DNA of 60,796 nt from Planctomycetota bacterium. GTDB lineage: Bacteria > Planctomycetota > UBA8108 > JACQVS01. The DNA lies in assembly GCA_028280485.1 (NCBI GenBank), contig JANQLS010000160.1, positions 1 to 60,796 of the forward strand, written 5' to 3'. The position numbers were made by a program, and so were the translations under genes. This document shows positions 1-8,680 of this stretch, piece after piece (position 1 is the first letter of the stretch; every line of letters begins with the position of its first letter). The notes beneath the pieces were generated by a model. The model had not been told where the DNA came from. It did no database searches and saw only the letters and a program-made list of their open reading frames with translations.

Positions 1-134
1 GTTCCGAAACAGGAACGAACTCGAGTTGTTTTCAACTCGAGCGCAAGCAAATCTGCGATTTGTGAAGCGGTTGGGGCAGATTCGTAGGGGTGCTCCAATC
101 TAAAAAACACAGTTCCTGTTATCACAGAAACAAA

Positions 135-284
135 TAAGCCCGAAGCGTCAGCGAGGGTGAAAGAATAAATCTGCTTTAAAAATCTCGATTGGTGGTACTG
201 AATCTTCTCCACAAAACGTAGATTCAAAGCGATGAATTCTCAATTCAAAATTTCGTCCCCTCGCTCACGCTTCGGGCTAGTTAA
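135..284 (+). repeat. 150-bp dispersed element with inverted-repeat ends, copy 1
   Basis: Begins TAAGCCCGAAGCG and ends CGCTTCGGGCTAGTTAA, so the two ends are imperfect inverted repeats of about 22 bp. By hand, the whole 150 bases align without a gap to the reverse complement of 22473-22622, about 125 of 150 positions identical. The best-conserved inner block is CGTAGATTCA. The element has no open frame of note and no transposase, so it resembles a MITE or a large REP-type unit. Mobility is inference; the homology of the two copies is directly visible. Confidence 0.85.
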
Positions 285-325
285 AGTAAAGATTAAAGGC
301 TATTACCATTCCTGCTCACGTCCCT

Positions 326-363
326 ATTGGGAGTGCGTAAGCCGACGGCTTAGTTGCACGAAG
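326..363 (+). repeat. Short dispersed repeat (GGAGTGCGTAAGCCGA type), copy 1
   Basis: Shares the core GGAGTGCGTAAGCCGA followed by TTAGTTG and ACGAA with 22394-22432. Both copies sit within 100 bases of a copy of the 150-bp element, so the two repeats may belong to one larger composite unit. Confidence 0.7.
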
Positions 364-411
364 ATCATAGCGACCATAGTTCTAGAGCCGACTACTTTGA
401 GCCGAGGTCGA

Positions 412-3063
412 CTATAAAGATAGCTCTTTACAAGTCGGTTGCTTGCATGAAAGTTCCTCAGGAGTGCCTTCAAGTTTCGGCTCACATGCGGGCCATGAAC
501 CTTGAGGAGGTTCCCCTCCTAAGAACATCCAGGTGAGCAAGTGAATCGAATCCGAAGCATCCACATTGGAATCTAAATTCACGTCGCAGGCTTCCTGACA
601 ACAGGTTTGAGCCCCTAAATAAAGTTGGCTCAATATCTGCAATGGATCTCCAATCGTAATCGATTGGCTGCAATCGGCGTCGCCACGTAAGATTCCATGG
701 GTTTCTTGAGGATCATGGTCGGTGAGGCCGATGACTTCAATTTCAGAGAGGGCAACAACCTTCTGATTCATATACTTCCCACTTACGTTCTTTGTTTGGA
801 ATTTGAATTGAACTTCGTCGATCGGCTGGTCGGTAGTTACAGACACTCTCGTTCCTGTGGGTGAAATGGGCTCTGTTAGGACGGTTGACCATATCTTCAG
901 AGGCCCACGGTGCGCGATGATGTAAGTTTTTTCTACTGACAGATCTTGTTGAATTTCACCCTCACTGAAGGGGGTTGCGCCGTATAAAACAATCTCTTCT
1001 GCTTTAAAGGTGTTCTTCCACTTCAGTGTGAGTTCAGGGTCATCGTCGCTGGCTTCTGCGGCCCAATCACTGATTCGGGGTTCACGACTCCGATCGATAA
1101 GTTTCTCTGGGAGCAAGTTGTCTTCTCCTAGGGCATTGAGCTGGCTAGAAGCGGTAATTCGAGCTGCTGGGGCTAGGTTGGTGCGAGCAACTTCTTCAGG
1201 TACATCCATTCGACTGTGACCGGCATGACAGCCCACACAACGACTTGTATTGCCAGCCACACCGAAGTTCATTCCCCCGACGTGGAAGACTTGGTTGTCT
1301 CTACCTCTGACAACTTGGCCATTGGGAAGCCGAAGTACTTCAAACAAGGGTACTCCGGCGGGAAGAGTTGTCATGACCCTTCCACTTTTTGGCACTTCTT
1401 GTTTGGAGATCAGGATGGGGTCATGAACTCCAGGTCGTGTATCCCGCTGGGGATTCATATAAAACTCGATGATCATCGGTTCTCCAAAGGGAGGCGCGGT
1501 GGCCATAGGGCTATCCACTTCACCGTTCGTAAAAATGTTTTCAACGAGAAAAGTGAACGAGCCGTTCATTCGAATCGCTTCTTCTGGGGTTTGAGGTGCG
1601 AGAGTTTCAGTTAACCTTGGGGCACTATCTGCGATCACTGGCGGTTTAACTCGAGCGATTAGGGGCACTGCATCGACTTCGGCCGTTCCATTGAGCCGTA
1701 AGTACAATCTCGGTTTTTCTGAGGGTGAGTTCTGAATAAAGATACCGTACTTTTCGGGGTCGGTCTTGATCCCTTCAGCTTCCTCAGCAGGAACTCCAGT
1801 TACAAGGAATGTCTTATCTGAGATAGGTTCTGCGCTTTGGTAAAAGAACTCCACTTCTACGGGCGCTTCCTCGGGCTCAGTCATCGATGAGCGAGCCATA
1901 TTGGCCGAGCCTGAAAAAGTTTGGGGACCACCTAAGGCTTGTGGTTTAGCTTCACCTTCAGAATAAAGCCTGAGTCCGTGTTGACCCGGACGACCTAACC
2001 AGGGGCTTTCAACGAGAAAGAGTGCGAGTACTTTTCCCTCAGGAGTAAAGCTAGGTCGGTATGCCATGGTGAGTTCTCGGTCGAGCCCACGTCCAGCAAA
2101 CATCTTTAAGCCATCTCCATCAGGGCGGATAGAGGCTAACGACCACGAATTTATTCCAAAAAATGGATTAGAGTCCCGAGCTTCTCGAGGGATGTTCGGC
2201 GATGCGGGGATAGGTAAGCCAGGGTAGTACCGATTTGGAGGAGGAGGTGGGGGAGTGGGGAGCAGCGTGGGCGGTGTTTCTTTCGTCGGCTCAACCGTTC
2301 CGGCCTCACTCAGCCACCAACGCGAGTAGATAACTTCTCCTGTTTCAGGATGAACCGTCGGCGAATCTGCTCCGAATCTTTCCGTTGTGATGCGATGGAG
2401 ATCTGTACCGTCAGGATTGACGACGTAGAGATTTGTTCCTCGTTGTCTTCCGGAGGGTGCGGTGAATGGATACCGAGTAGAAACAAAGCAAATCCTTCCA
2501 TCGGGTAAGTAGCAGGGATCGGCATCATCGTAACGGTAAAATCTTGCTTCTCGTAAATTCGCAATGGAGCCTAAGGGCGAAAGATCCATCTCTCGATCGC
2601 TGCGAGTAATCTGCCTGAATCCTGTCCCATCAGCGTGGATTTCGTAAATACGCCACGAGCGATCTTCTTGGTCGTAGCCCGAAAAAAGGATTCTTTTTCC
2701 ATCGTAGGATACATTGGGGTCGGCCACGTCTGTGGGTAAGTCGGGGGAACTTCCAGGCTTACTCGCATTGACGAGCTCGATGATTTTACGTTGGGGGGTA
2801 TAGATTAAGAGCTTTCCTTGAGGGGCATGGTCGACTGGCGAGGTACGAGCCGTTGCGTGTTCCTGGGGGTCTAGTTTCCGGGAAACAAAAACGATGGGGG
2901 GAATGGCATCGGTATTCGTGACGGGTGAAATTTGTGCGAATGCCTTGTCCGAATGCGTAACGATTAAAAGTGAAGAAAGAGCGAAATAGCTAAGAAGAGA
3001 ATGCTTTAGGGTCTTATGAAAAGCCCTAATGAGAAATAACAATGAACCTCTACCGTAAGACAT
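412..3063 (-). CDS. HzsA-related exported protein: beta-propeller, one c-type haem site, dockerin-like C-terminus
   Basis: Exported protein of 883 residues. A signal peptide (residues 1 to about 43, AFA before the cut) is followed by propeller-type repeats (about 55-420, with phrases such as DPNVSYDGKRILFSGYD and PDGTDLHRIT). These resemble the hydrazine-synthase alpha-subunit family that many non-anammox planctomycetes carry. A proline run (PTPPPPPP) lies near 270. One haem-c motif, CVGCH, is at 609-613. A beta-rich domain around 640-780 precedes a dockerin-like double repeat from 793 with GDADC and DVNLDSNVD calcium-loop patterns and an LGGEPP turn. The start is supported by GGAGG about 8 bases upstream. 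The reaction is unknown: hydrazine synthesis is unlikely because no partner subunits are nearby and only one haem motif is present. A surface or periplasmic binding/redox role is inferred. Confidence 0.8.
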   Translation of the reverse strand: MSYGRGSLLFLIRAFHKTLKHSLLSYFALSSLLIVTHSDKAFAQISPVTNTDAIPPIVFVSRKLDPQEHATARTSPVDHAPQGKLLIYTPQRKIIELVNASKPGSSPDLPTDVADPNVSYDGKRILFSGYDQEDRSWRIYEIHADGTGFRQITRSDREMDLSPLGSIANLREARFYRYDDADPCYLPDGRICFVSTRYPFTAPSGRQRGTNLYVVNPDGTDLHRITTERFGADSPTVHPETGEVIYSRWWLSEAGTVEPTKETPPTLLPTPPPPPPNRYYPGLPIPASPNIPREARDSNPFFGINSWSLASIRPDGDGLKMFAGRGLDRELTMAYRPSFTPEGKVLALFLVESPWLGRPGQHGLRLYSEGEAKPQALGGPQTFSGSANMARSSMTEPEEAPVEVEFFYQSAEPISDKTFLVTGVPAEEAEGIKTDPEKYGIFIQNSPSEKPRLYLRLNGTAEVDAVPLIARVKPPVIADSAPRLTETLAPQTPEEAIRMNGSFTFLVENIFTNGEVDSPMATAPPFGEPMIIEFYMNPQRDTRPGVHDPILISKQEVPKSGRVMTTLPAGVPLFEVLRLPNGQVVRGRDNQVFHVGGMNFGVAGNTSRCVGCHAGHSRMDVPEEVARTNLAPAARITASSQLNALGEDNLLPEKLIDRSREPRISDWAAEASDDDPELTLKWKNTFKAEEIVLYGATPFSEGEIQQDLSVEKTYIIAHRGPLKIWSTVLTEPISPTGTRVSVTTDQPIDEVQFKFQTKNVSGKYMNQKVVALSEIEVIGLTDHDPQETHGILRGDADCSQSITIGDPLQILSQLYLGAQTCCQEACDVNLDSNVDASDSIHLLTWMFLGGEPPQGSWPACEPKLEGTPEELSCKQPTCKELSL

Positions 3064-3937
3064 ATAGTTTTCCTCCGTAAATCAGAAGGGCTTACGAGAT
3101 GAATTCAATAATATCGAATGCATCACTCGACCTTCATCAATTTTGAGTTCAGCAATTGACTGTAGACTTCTTTCCCCGTCTTCAGCGATAAGTTTTTAAA
3201 CTATTAACTGAAGACTCCGTGCGCCTGGGGATGGGCGAGGAAAATCTTGTATAGAATTAATGACGGTGTGATTCCTCCAATCTTGCTCGCTGAATAAAAT
3301 TTTTCACGGCAAATCTAAGCCTCGGTAACTATTGATTCAGATAAGATTTTAATTAGTTTCTGAACCATCGAAGTGATAAGGAGTAAGTGAGAGTGAGAAA
3401 AATATTAAATCCAGGCTTAAAACAGCTAGGCATAAAACGATGCAAGAATATTGCTCGTTCGCCGATGTTCTTTAGCTTAGAAATAAGATCGTGGAATGAA
3501 AATTCCGCCCTTAAAAAACTCGATCATTTATGGAGTTTGCAAGACCCAGTTCAATTGATCAGAGCTATTGATAGGCGAATAGAATGATTACTCCATTATC
3601 GACTTTGGATAATGTCTGCCGAGAAAAACGTGATAAAGATGGAAGGATCGCGAGTCGTCGTTTAACGACTCACCCCCATATGTTGCAATAGGATTTGTAG
3701 CTCAGCAAGAAATAAAATATATAAAATGAAATCAGTTAATGAATTTGTACTCTAAGAAAAAAAGTAGGAAAAATGTGCAAGAAAAGTGTCCGTTTATGGA
3801 CGCCTCTAAGCCTTATTTTTAATGCTTTACGGTGAAAGATAGAAAGCTTGGTATCAATTTTATTTATTAATAGAATCGAGATTATAAGTTTATAAAAGTA
3901 GATGAATTAAAAATTCTCTAACTGCTTTTGAATTACG
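3064..3937. other. AT-rich stretch with at most one small gene
   Basis: Visibly richer in A and T than the flanking genes. It holds one possible small plus-strand gene (3393-3587) and, 65 bases after it, a 7-bp hairpin at 3652-3671 (GAGTCGT/ACGACTC) without a following T-run. I see nothing else. Confidence 0.5.
3393..3587 (+). CDS. Possible small basic protein
   Basis: An open frame of 64 residues starting at GTG. The sequence ATAAGGAG lies 9 bases upstream, a good ribosome-binding site, and this is the main reason to list it. The product is basic and helical-looking, with no signal peptide, membrane segment or recognised motif. It stands alone in an AT-rich stretch between two minus-strand genes. 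A further GTG two codons upstream is too close to the ribosome-binding site. It may equally be a chance frame. Confidence 0.3.
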   Translation: MRKILNPGLKQLGIKRCKNIARSPMFFSLEIRSWNENSALKKLDHLWSLQDPVQLIRAIDRRIE

Positions 3938-5311
3938 TCAAAGATTACAAATCTCTTCAATTAATTGAGCGACTTGCGTCATTTCAAAGGAATCGTTCTG
4001 TACCTTTTTATTTGAGCTGATGATGATCGGTCCGTCATCAGAGTGATCAGCAATTCTCCCGTGTGATCCTCGAATGTCATTACCATGGAGAGGGATGACA
4101 TCAAGAAGAGTTCTGAAGCCTAACTTTTTCTTTAATAATGTGAAAAGGATCTTAGCTTTAATCGCGGGCTGAGAGCTATCGAGCACTAATTCAGCGGGGT
4201 CGTAACCCGGTTTTTTATGAATGTCTACAGTTCTGGCAAAATCTGGGGCTTGAGCATCGTCGGTCCAATAATAGTAGTCGAACCAACGATTAGCTTCTGA
4301 AATAGCGATGAGTTCCCCGCTGCGCTCATGATCTAAACCCTGCTCGCGTTTTCCGTCCTCATCTAAAACTCGTTCGATCCCATCGATACTTTCTAGCAAA
4401 TTTTTTACGGAGGAGACGGCTTGTTTGTCTTGAACGTAGACGTGCGCCACTTGGTGGTCACTCAGGGCAAAGGCTTTTGATGCTCCCGCATCTAAGAGTT
4501 CTCCGGCGATGGTGGATTGAGTTCTCAAATAGCCTTCTTCTCTTAACACGCGATTGATGGAAACTGATTGGGTGACCTCAGTAATCCCGTATTCGGAAAC
4601 TACCAGTACTTCCATATCGAACTTCTGTGCGTGTAGGATTAAATCTCCGCAAAGGGCATCGACTTCTCTCACCGCTTTTTTAGAGAGCTCTGAATGAGGA
4701 CCGAAACGCTGAAAATCGTAATCGAGGTGGGGAAGGTAGACGAGGGTGAGATCAGCTTGGTGATCACTGATCATCTTTTTTGAACAAGCTTGAATCCAAG
4801 CGCTTGAGGGCAAGCCTGCGCGGGGTCCCCAAAAATCGAAGAGAGGGAACGGGCCGAGGTCTCTTTCAAGTTCATCTTTAATGGAAGCGGGCTCAGTATA
4901 GATAGAGGGGCTTTTTTTTCCATCGGCGTGATAGACCGGGCGAGGAGTGACAGACCAATCGGCCGACGAGTACATGTTGTACCACCAAAAAAGCTTCGCA
5001 CAGGTAAACTTCGGATTTTTTTGTCTCAGTTTCTCCCAAACTTTAGGAGCCTGAACGAGTCGATTACTCTGCCTCCAAAGCCAGATTTCACTAAGATCGC
5101 GGAAATACCATCCGTTGGCGACGATACCGTGAGTTCGGGGCAGTTGGCCGGTGAGCATCGTTGCTTGTGCCGAACAAGTTACTGCAGGCAAGATGCTCTT
5201 CATCGGAGATTGGAATCCCGATTGAGCTAATCGCGATAGATGGGGGGTATCTTCACCCATCAAGCCCGGGGTGAGTCCGACCACATTGATGACTAAGAGC
5301 TTGCTCGGCAT
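3938..5311 (-). CDS. Type I phosphodiesterase / nucleotide pyrophosphatase family protein
   Basis: 457 residues of the alkaline-phosphatase superfamily (nucleotide pyrophosphatase branch), expected to cut phosphodiester or pyrophosphate bonds with two metal ions. It opens with LLVINVVGLTPGLMG. The stretch AVTCSAQATMLTGQLP holds Thr45, the likely nucleophile, followed by THGIVANGWYFRDL. Later motifs are LPHLDYDFQRFGPHSE, SEYGI in place of the usual SDHG, and GSHGRIADHS near the end. The SEYG form is, from memory, normal for a subfamily that includes EboF-like proteins of cyanobacterial ebo clusters. No other ebo-type gene is seen here. There is no signal peptide, so it is probably cytoplasmic. 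It follows adenylate kinase by 45 bases and is probably co-transcribed with it. Substrate unknown. Confidence 0.85.
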   Translation of the reverse strand: MPSKLLVINVVGLTPGLMGEDTPHLSRLAQSGFQSPMKSILPAVTCSAQATMLTGQLPRTHGIVANGWYFRDLSEIWLWRQSNRLVQAPKVWEKLRQKNPKFTCAKLFWWYNMYSSADWSVTPRPVYHADGKKSPSIYTEPASIKDELERDLGPFPLFDFWGPRAGLPSSAWIQACSKKMISDHQADLTLVYLPHLDYDFQRFGPHSELSKKAVREVDALCGDLILHAQKFDMEVLVVSEYGITEVTQSVSINRVLREEGYLRTQSTIAGELLDAGASKAFALSDHQVAHVYVQDKQAVSSVKNLLESIDGIERVLDEDGKREQGLDHERSGELIAISEANRWFDYYYWTDDAQAPDFARTVDIHKKPGYDPAELVLDSSQPAIKAKILFTLLKKKLGFRTLLDVIPLHGNDIRGSHGRIADHSDDGPIIISSNKKVQNDSFEMTQVAQLIEEICNL

Positions 5312-5356
5312 ATTCAGCAGGAGCCGATGGGCTTTAATTCAGGGGGAAAAATAAAG

Positions 5357-6253
5357 TTACTCACCGCTTAAGATCGAATGGATCGTGGAGGCCACGGCGG
5401 TGATCGATTGATCGGAGTTGACCATGCGTACTTTTCCCTGCTTAGTGTAATAGTCGAGCAAGGGAGCTGTTTTTTCACGGTAAGTTTTGAGGCGTGCGCG
5501 GTGAACATCGGGTGAATCATCATGGCGGCGAACAACGATGCCTTGGCAGAGATCACAAACTCCTCGAATTTTGGGGCGATTGAAGAGTTTGTGGTAAGTG
5601 GCCCCACAACTGGAACAAATTCGACGACCCTCAAGCCGTGCTAATACTACCTCTTCAGGAGCGTCAAAGAATAAGGCGCAATCGATTGACTTGTTTCTAT
5701 CCCGCATCATTTCATCGAGCTTTTCGGCCTGATTGATATTACGCGGAAATCCATCCATCACGAAACCATTTTGGTATTCGGGCAGATCGAGGCGTTGTTG
5801 TATGATCCCTAGGACGGTTTCATCATCAGCGAATTTTCCACCCTCCACGGCTTCTTTGACTCGTAAGCCTAATTCGGATTCTTTCTTAATTTCTTCTCGG
5901 ATCACTTCTCCCGTGGAGACGTGAACAAGTTCATATCTACTAGAGATAATTTGAGCCTGGGCTCCCTTTCCAACGCCGGGAGGGCCGAATAAGACGATGT
6001 TTTTATACTTTGGAGTTGGCATTTTAAATTCTGAATCTTGAGTGAAAATCTGATTGCAGGCTAGTGTCGATTCGTCTTTCTCGATGGCGCAATCTTCAAC
6101 AGGTTGAATTGTTGTTGTCGCCACTTGAGTTGCTGAAACCAATTCAGAACTGAGCTCGGCATGACCGGGAGCATCGTTAGAATTTGATCCATCAACGGAT
6201 TGAGAAGTGGATTTCGAGTCCTTCTTGGAAATCTGCTTTTGGTGAGAGTCCAT
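5357..6253 (-). CDS. adk: Adenylate kinase with a 77-residue N-terminal extension
   Basis: Catalyses ATP + AMP to 2 ADP. The kinase core starts near residue 80: P-loop GPPGVGKGAQA (90-100, with Ala where GKGTQ is usual), STGEVIREE for AMP binding, DGFPRN (167-172), and a zinc-type LID with Cys213, 216, 233 and 236, then RHDDSPDV and RLKTYREKTAPL. The core is of normal length (about 220 residues). Ahead of it lies a polar Ser/Thr/Glu-rich extension of 77 residues with no recognised fold. The long start is preferred because AAGGA lies about 7 bases before it, while the internal Met78, at the usual adk start, has no ribosome-binding site. It is followed 45 bases later by the phosphodiesterase gene, probably in one transcript. 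Confidence 0.95.
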   Translation of the reverse strand: MDSHQKQISKKDSKSTSQSVDGSNSNDAPGHAELSSELVSATQVATTTIQPVEDCAIEKDESTLACNQIFTQDSEFKMPTPKYKNIVLFGPPGVGKGAQAQIISSRYELVHVSTGEVIREEIKKESELGLRVKEAVEGGKFADDETVLGIIQQRLDLPEYQNGFVMDGFPRNINQAEKLDEMMRDRNKSIDCALFFDAPEEVVLARLEGRRICSSCGATYHKLFNRPKIRGVCDLCQGIVVRRHDDSPDVHRARLKTYREKTAPLLDYYTKQGKVRMVNSDQSITAVASTIHSILSGE

Positions 6254-6499
6254 GAGACGTCCTTGAAGCTTTGCCAGTGTAGCTGATCACTCAAACTAGA
6301 ACTACCCTGAAGACCAACAAGAATTTGGTCACCAGAACTGGCGATACCGATGCTCCACTGACCAAGACTTTAAAGAAAGTTATCGGAAGCCGAGTTCTAG
6401 GGGATATTCCAGCCATCGGCAGCATCGGGGTCTTTTATTGACTCAAAACTCAATTCTGTCTCTTCGAAGCTAAACTTGTCTGGGATTGGTTCGTCGAGG

Positions 6500-8614
6500 T
6501 CATTTTCCGCAACACTTTTTGAATTTTTTACCACTCCCACAGATACACGGGTCATTCCTCCCTACCTTGGGTTCTTCGCGATAAAACGTGTCTTTTTCGG
6601 GATAATAGAAATCTGGGGTAATAATTTTCCCTGAACCGGCTTCCTCAGGTTCATTCAATTGTTGGATTTCGTGATCAGGTTCTTCTTCTTGAGTCCAATT
6701 CGGAGGGGGCGCCGAATGCTCGTACATTCTCGCGTAGTGCTCCAGCTGGGCTTGAAGCTGAGGATTTTGGGGCATGTTCTTTTGAGCTTCTTCCATGAAG
6801 TCCCTAAAGAGTTTCAGAGCCTGTTCTAAAACTTCCTCAGCAGAGTCGGGATGGTCAACGATCTCGACGATCGTCGACAACAACATCAAGGCTGCTTCTC
6901 GATCGGGCTCGGATTGATCTTCACGGGCGAGGTTGTGGTGCGTAGTGGTGAGTTGCTCCAGCGCTTCTCGCATCATATCGGAATCACCGATAATGAGAAC
7001 TTTCCATAAAAGGTCTGCGGGCATCATGCCGCCCACTTCTTCGAAGATATGAACCGATTTGTGTTCTTTTAGGTATTGGGTTGCTCGCTGGGTGCCAAGA
7101 AAGCTGAGGACTCGGGTGGCGGCATCGATCAACTTGAGATTTTCGGGATCGATTCCAGAAGCCCAGTCGATGATGGCCTCAAGAGCGGAGTCGCCTTGGA
7201 CATCCGCGACAGTTAGTAAAACGTTATGATGAAATCCTTCATCCTCAACGTACTTTTCTAAGGTCGATTTTAAATTGGCGTCGGGATCTCGAAGCGCTTC
7301 TAAGGCATCCTTAAAGACTTCGATGAAGTGACTCTCTTCAATATCGAAAGGGAGTTGATCCTGTTCGTAAAAATCGCTTGGAAGATGATCCAATGCCACT
7401 TGAAGACGCTTGGGGCTGAGGAGAGGGAAGTCGGTGGCATAAAAGGCTTCCAATTCTTTTTGGACTTTTGTTTCGACGAGGCGATCCCAAGTCTTTTTCA
7501 GGTGTTGACCTCGAGTTGCCCAGGCGAGGATCGTAGCGGTGAAGAAGAGGGCGCTCTTTTCGATTCCACCGTCGTGATCATGGGAAAACCAGGGCGCGGT
7601 TTGGATCGTTTCTAAAACGGTGCTCAGATTTTTGGGGAGGCTTCCTAATGTTGCGTCTTCCTCAAGTTCTTTGAGAGCATCTCGAGTGACTTGGTTGAGC
7701 AGATCAAAGGCTTCAGTCACTTTGTCTTGATTGAGAGAGACGAAGAACTCTTTGGCCTTCTCATCGGGAAACATTTTTTTTGCCCGTTCATTAAGAGCTT
7801 CAGGATAGGGCGGCCTGAACAAGCTGAGTCGCTCTTCAAACGAATCTTTATGAGTTTGAGTGTGATCATGGTTTTCACCGAACAAGCAAAAGTAGATCTT
7901 TGCTTGAAAGTTTTCTTCCATGCCTAATCGATGAGTCAGTTGGGGAAGGATTTCAAAGCAAGCTTGGACCTGACTGAGGCTGAAATACTCTCTTAGAGTT
8001 CTGGAGAACTCGACAGGGTCTCCCTCTTCAAGAAGTAATCGCAGGGGGACATAAGTCGCTGGGCTGATGTCATTCGGTGTAGGGCTGAACTTCTTAATGT
8101 AAGAATCCCGTTCGGGGCCTTTACAGTTTTCAAGGCTCAGTAGGGCAATCGTTTTTCTTTGAAATGAAGGATGGTCAAGTGCAGCTTTGAGCTGATCGAT
8201 AAATTCGTCGCACCATTGCGGGATTCCAAAAAATCCCAGGGCGTTCCACGAAACATCGTCTTCATGGTCGAGGAGATAATCCCATCGAGAGGCTAGGGCC
8301 TTGGCGAACTCCTTATAAAGGGGTTGATCGGTCCACGAAACTTCAAAATGGGTTAACCAGTTCGTCACCAACTTTAATGCTGAATGGGGTGGGTCCTGCT
8401 CGATCAAGGTCTTCAGAGTGTTGATGATCAAATCACTTCCGACTTCAGATTGCTGACGATGCAGGAGTGCGTATCCCGCCGCCCAGGCCGCTGCCCAGGG
8501 TTTCTGTTCGACATTTTGTAAATGGGATTGGAGTGAACCCGCATCAACCGAAGAACAGTTCATGTCTAAGTTACCGGGAACGGGGTGGCTTTGAGGTTTT
8601 GGCGATGAAGTCAT
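6500..8614 (-). CDS. Large helical protein with C-terminal SEC-C zinc motif
   Basis: 704 residues, no signal peptide or membrane segment. Residues 1-600 are acidic, helix-rich and repeat-like (possibly HEAT/TPR-like), with no family I can name. The last 15 residues form a SEC-C motif, CICGSGKKFKKCC (CxCx8CC), the zinc-binding tail known from SecA and from many proteins tied to secretion or protein handling. A charged linker rich in Glu and Pro (about 630-680) separates it from the helical part. It lies between adk (246 bases downstream) and the antiporter gene (66 bases upstream), on the same strand. Function unknown. A role in protein quality control or export is only a guess from the SEC-C tail. 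Confidence 0.75.
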   Translation of the reverse strand: MTSSPKPQSHPVPGNLDMNCSSVDAGSLQSHLQNVEQKPWAAAWAAGYALLHRQQSEVGSDLIINTLKTLIEQDPPHSALKLVTNWLTHFEVSWTDQPLYKEFAKALASRWDYLLDHEDDVSWNALGFFGIPQWCDEFIDQLKAALDHPSFQRKTIALLSLENCKGPERDSYIKKFSPTPNDISPATYVPLRLLLEEGDPVEFSRTLREYFSLSQVQACFEILPQLTHRLGMEENFQAKIYFCLFGENHDHTQTHKDSFEERLSLFRPPYPEALNERAKKMFPDEKAKEFFVSLNQDKVTEAFDLLNQVTRDALKELEEDATLGSLPKNLSTVLETIQTAPWFSHDHDGGIEKSALFFTATILAWATRGQHLKKTWDRLVETKVQKELEAFYATDFPLLSPKRLQVALDHLPSDFYEQDQLPFDIEESHFIEVFKDALEALRDPDANLKSTLEKYVEDEGFHHNVLLTVADVQGDSALEAIIDWASGIDPENLKLIDAATRVLSFLGTQRATQYLKEHKSVHIFEEVGGMMPADLLWKVLIIGDSDMMREALEQLTTTHHNLAREDQSEPDREAALMLLSTIVEIVDHPDSAEEVLEQALKLFRDFMEEAQKNMPQNPQLQAQLEHYARMYEHSAPPPNWTQEEEPDHEIQQLNEPEEAGSGKIITPDFYYPEKDTFYREEPKVGRNDPCICGSGKKFKKCCGK

Positions 8615-8680
8615 TGGAGTTCAGAGCTTGTAGGGAGTTTTAACTGTTGAGCAGAGTAATTGTCGGGAAGAGGTTCAACC

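Larger units (their letters stand above)
1..411. other. Gene-free repeat-rich stretch
   Basis: No convincing gene. A perfect 9-bp hairpin lies at 20-28/33-41 (arm CTCGAGTTG, loop TTTT). The 9-mer AACAGGAAC at 8-16 has its exact reverse complement at 112-120, bracketing the first 120 bases. The rest is occupied by a 150-bp dispersed element (135-284) and a second short repeat (326-363). Short open frames on the plus strand here run through the repeats and are not credible genes. Confidence 0.7.

Noticed and set aside
232..536. Two short plus-strand frames
   Set aside because: They run across dispersed repeats and the end of the HzsA-related gene on the other strand.
412..3063. True hydrazine synthase subunit (anammox)
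   Set aside because: No HzsB/HzsC or multihaem partner in the window, only one haem motif, and a dockerin-like tail; HzsA-related proteins are common in non-anammox planctomycetes.
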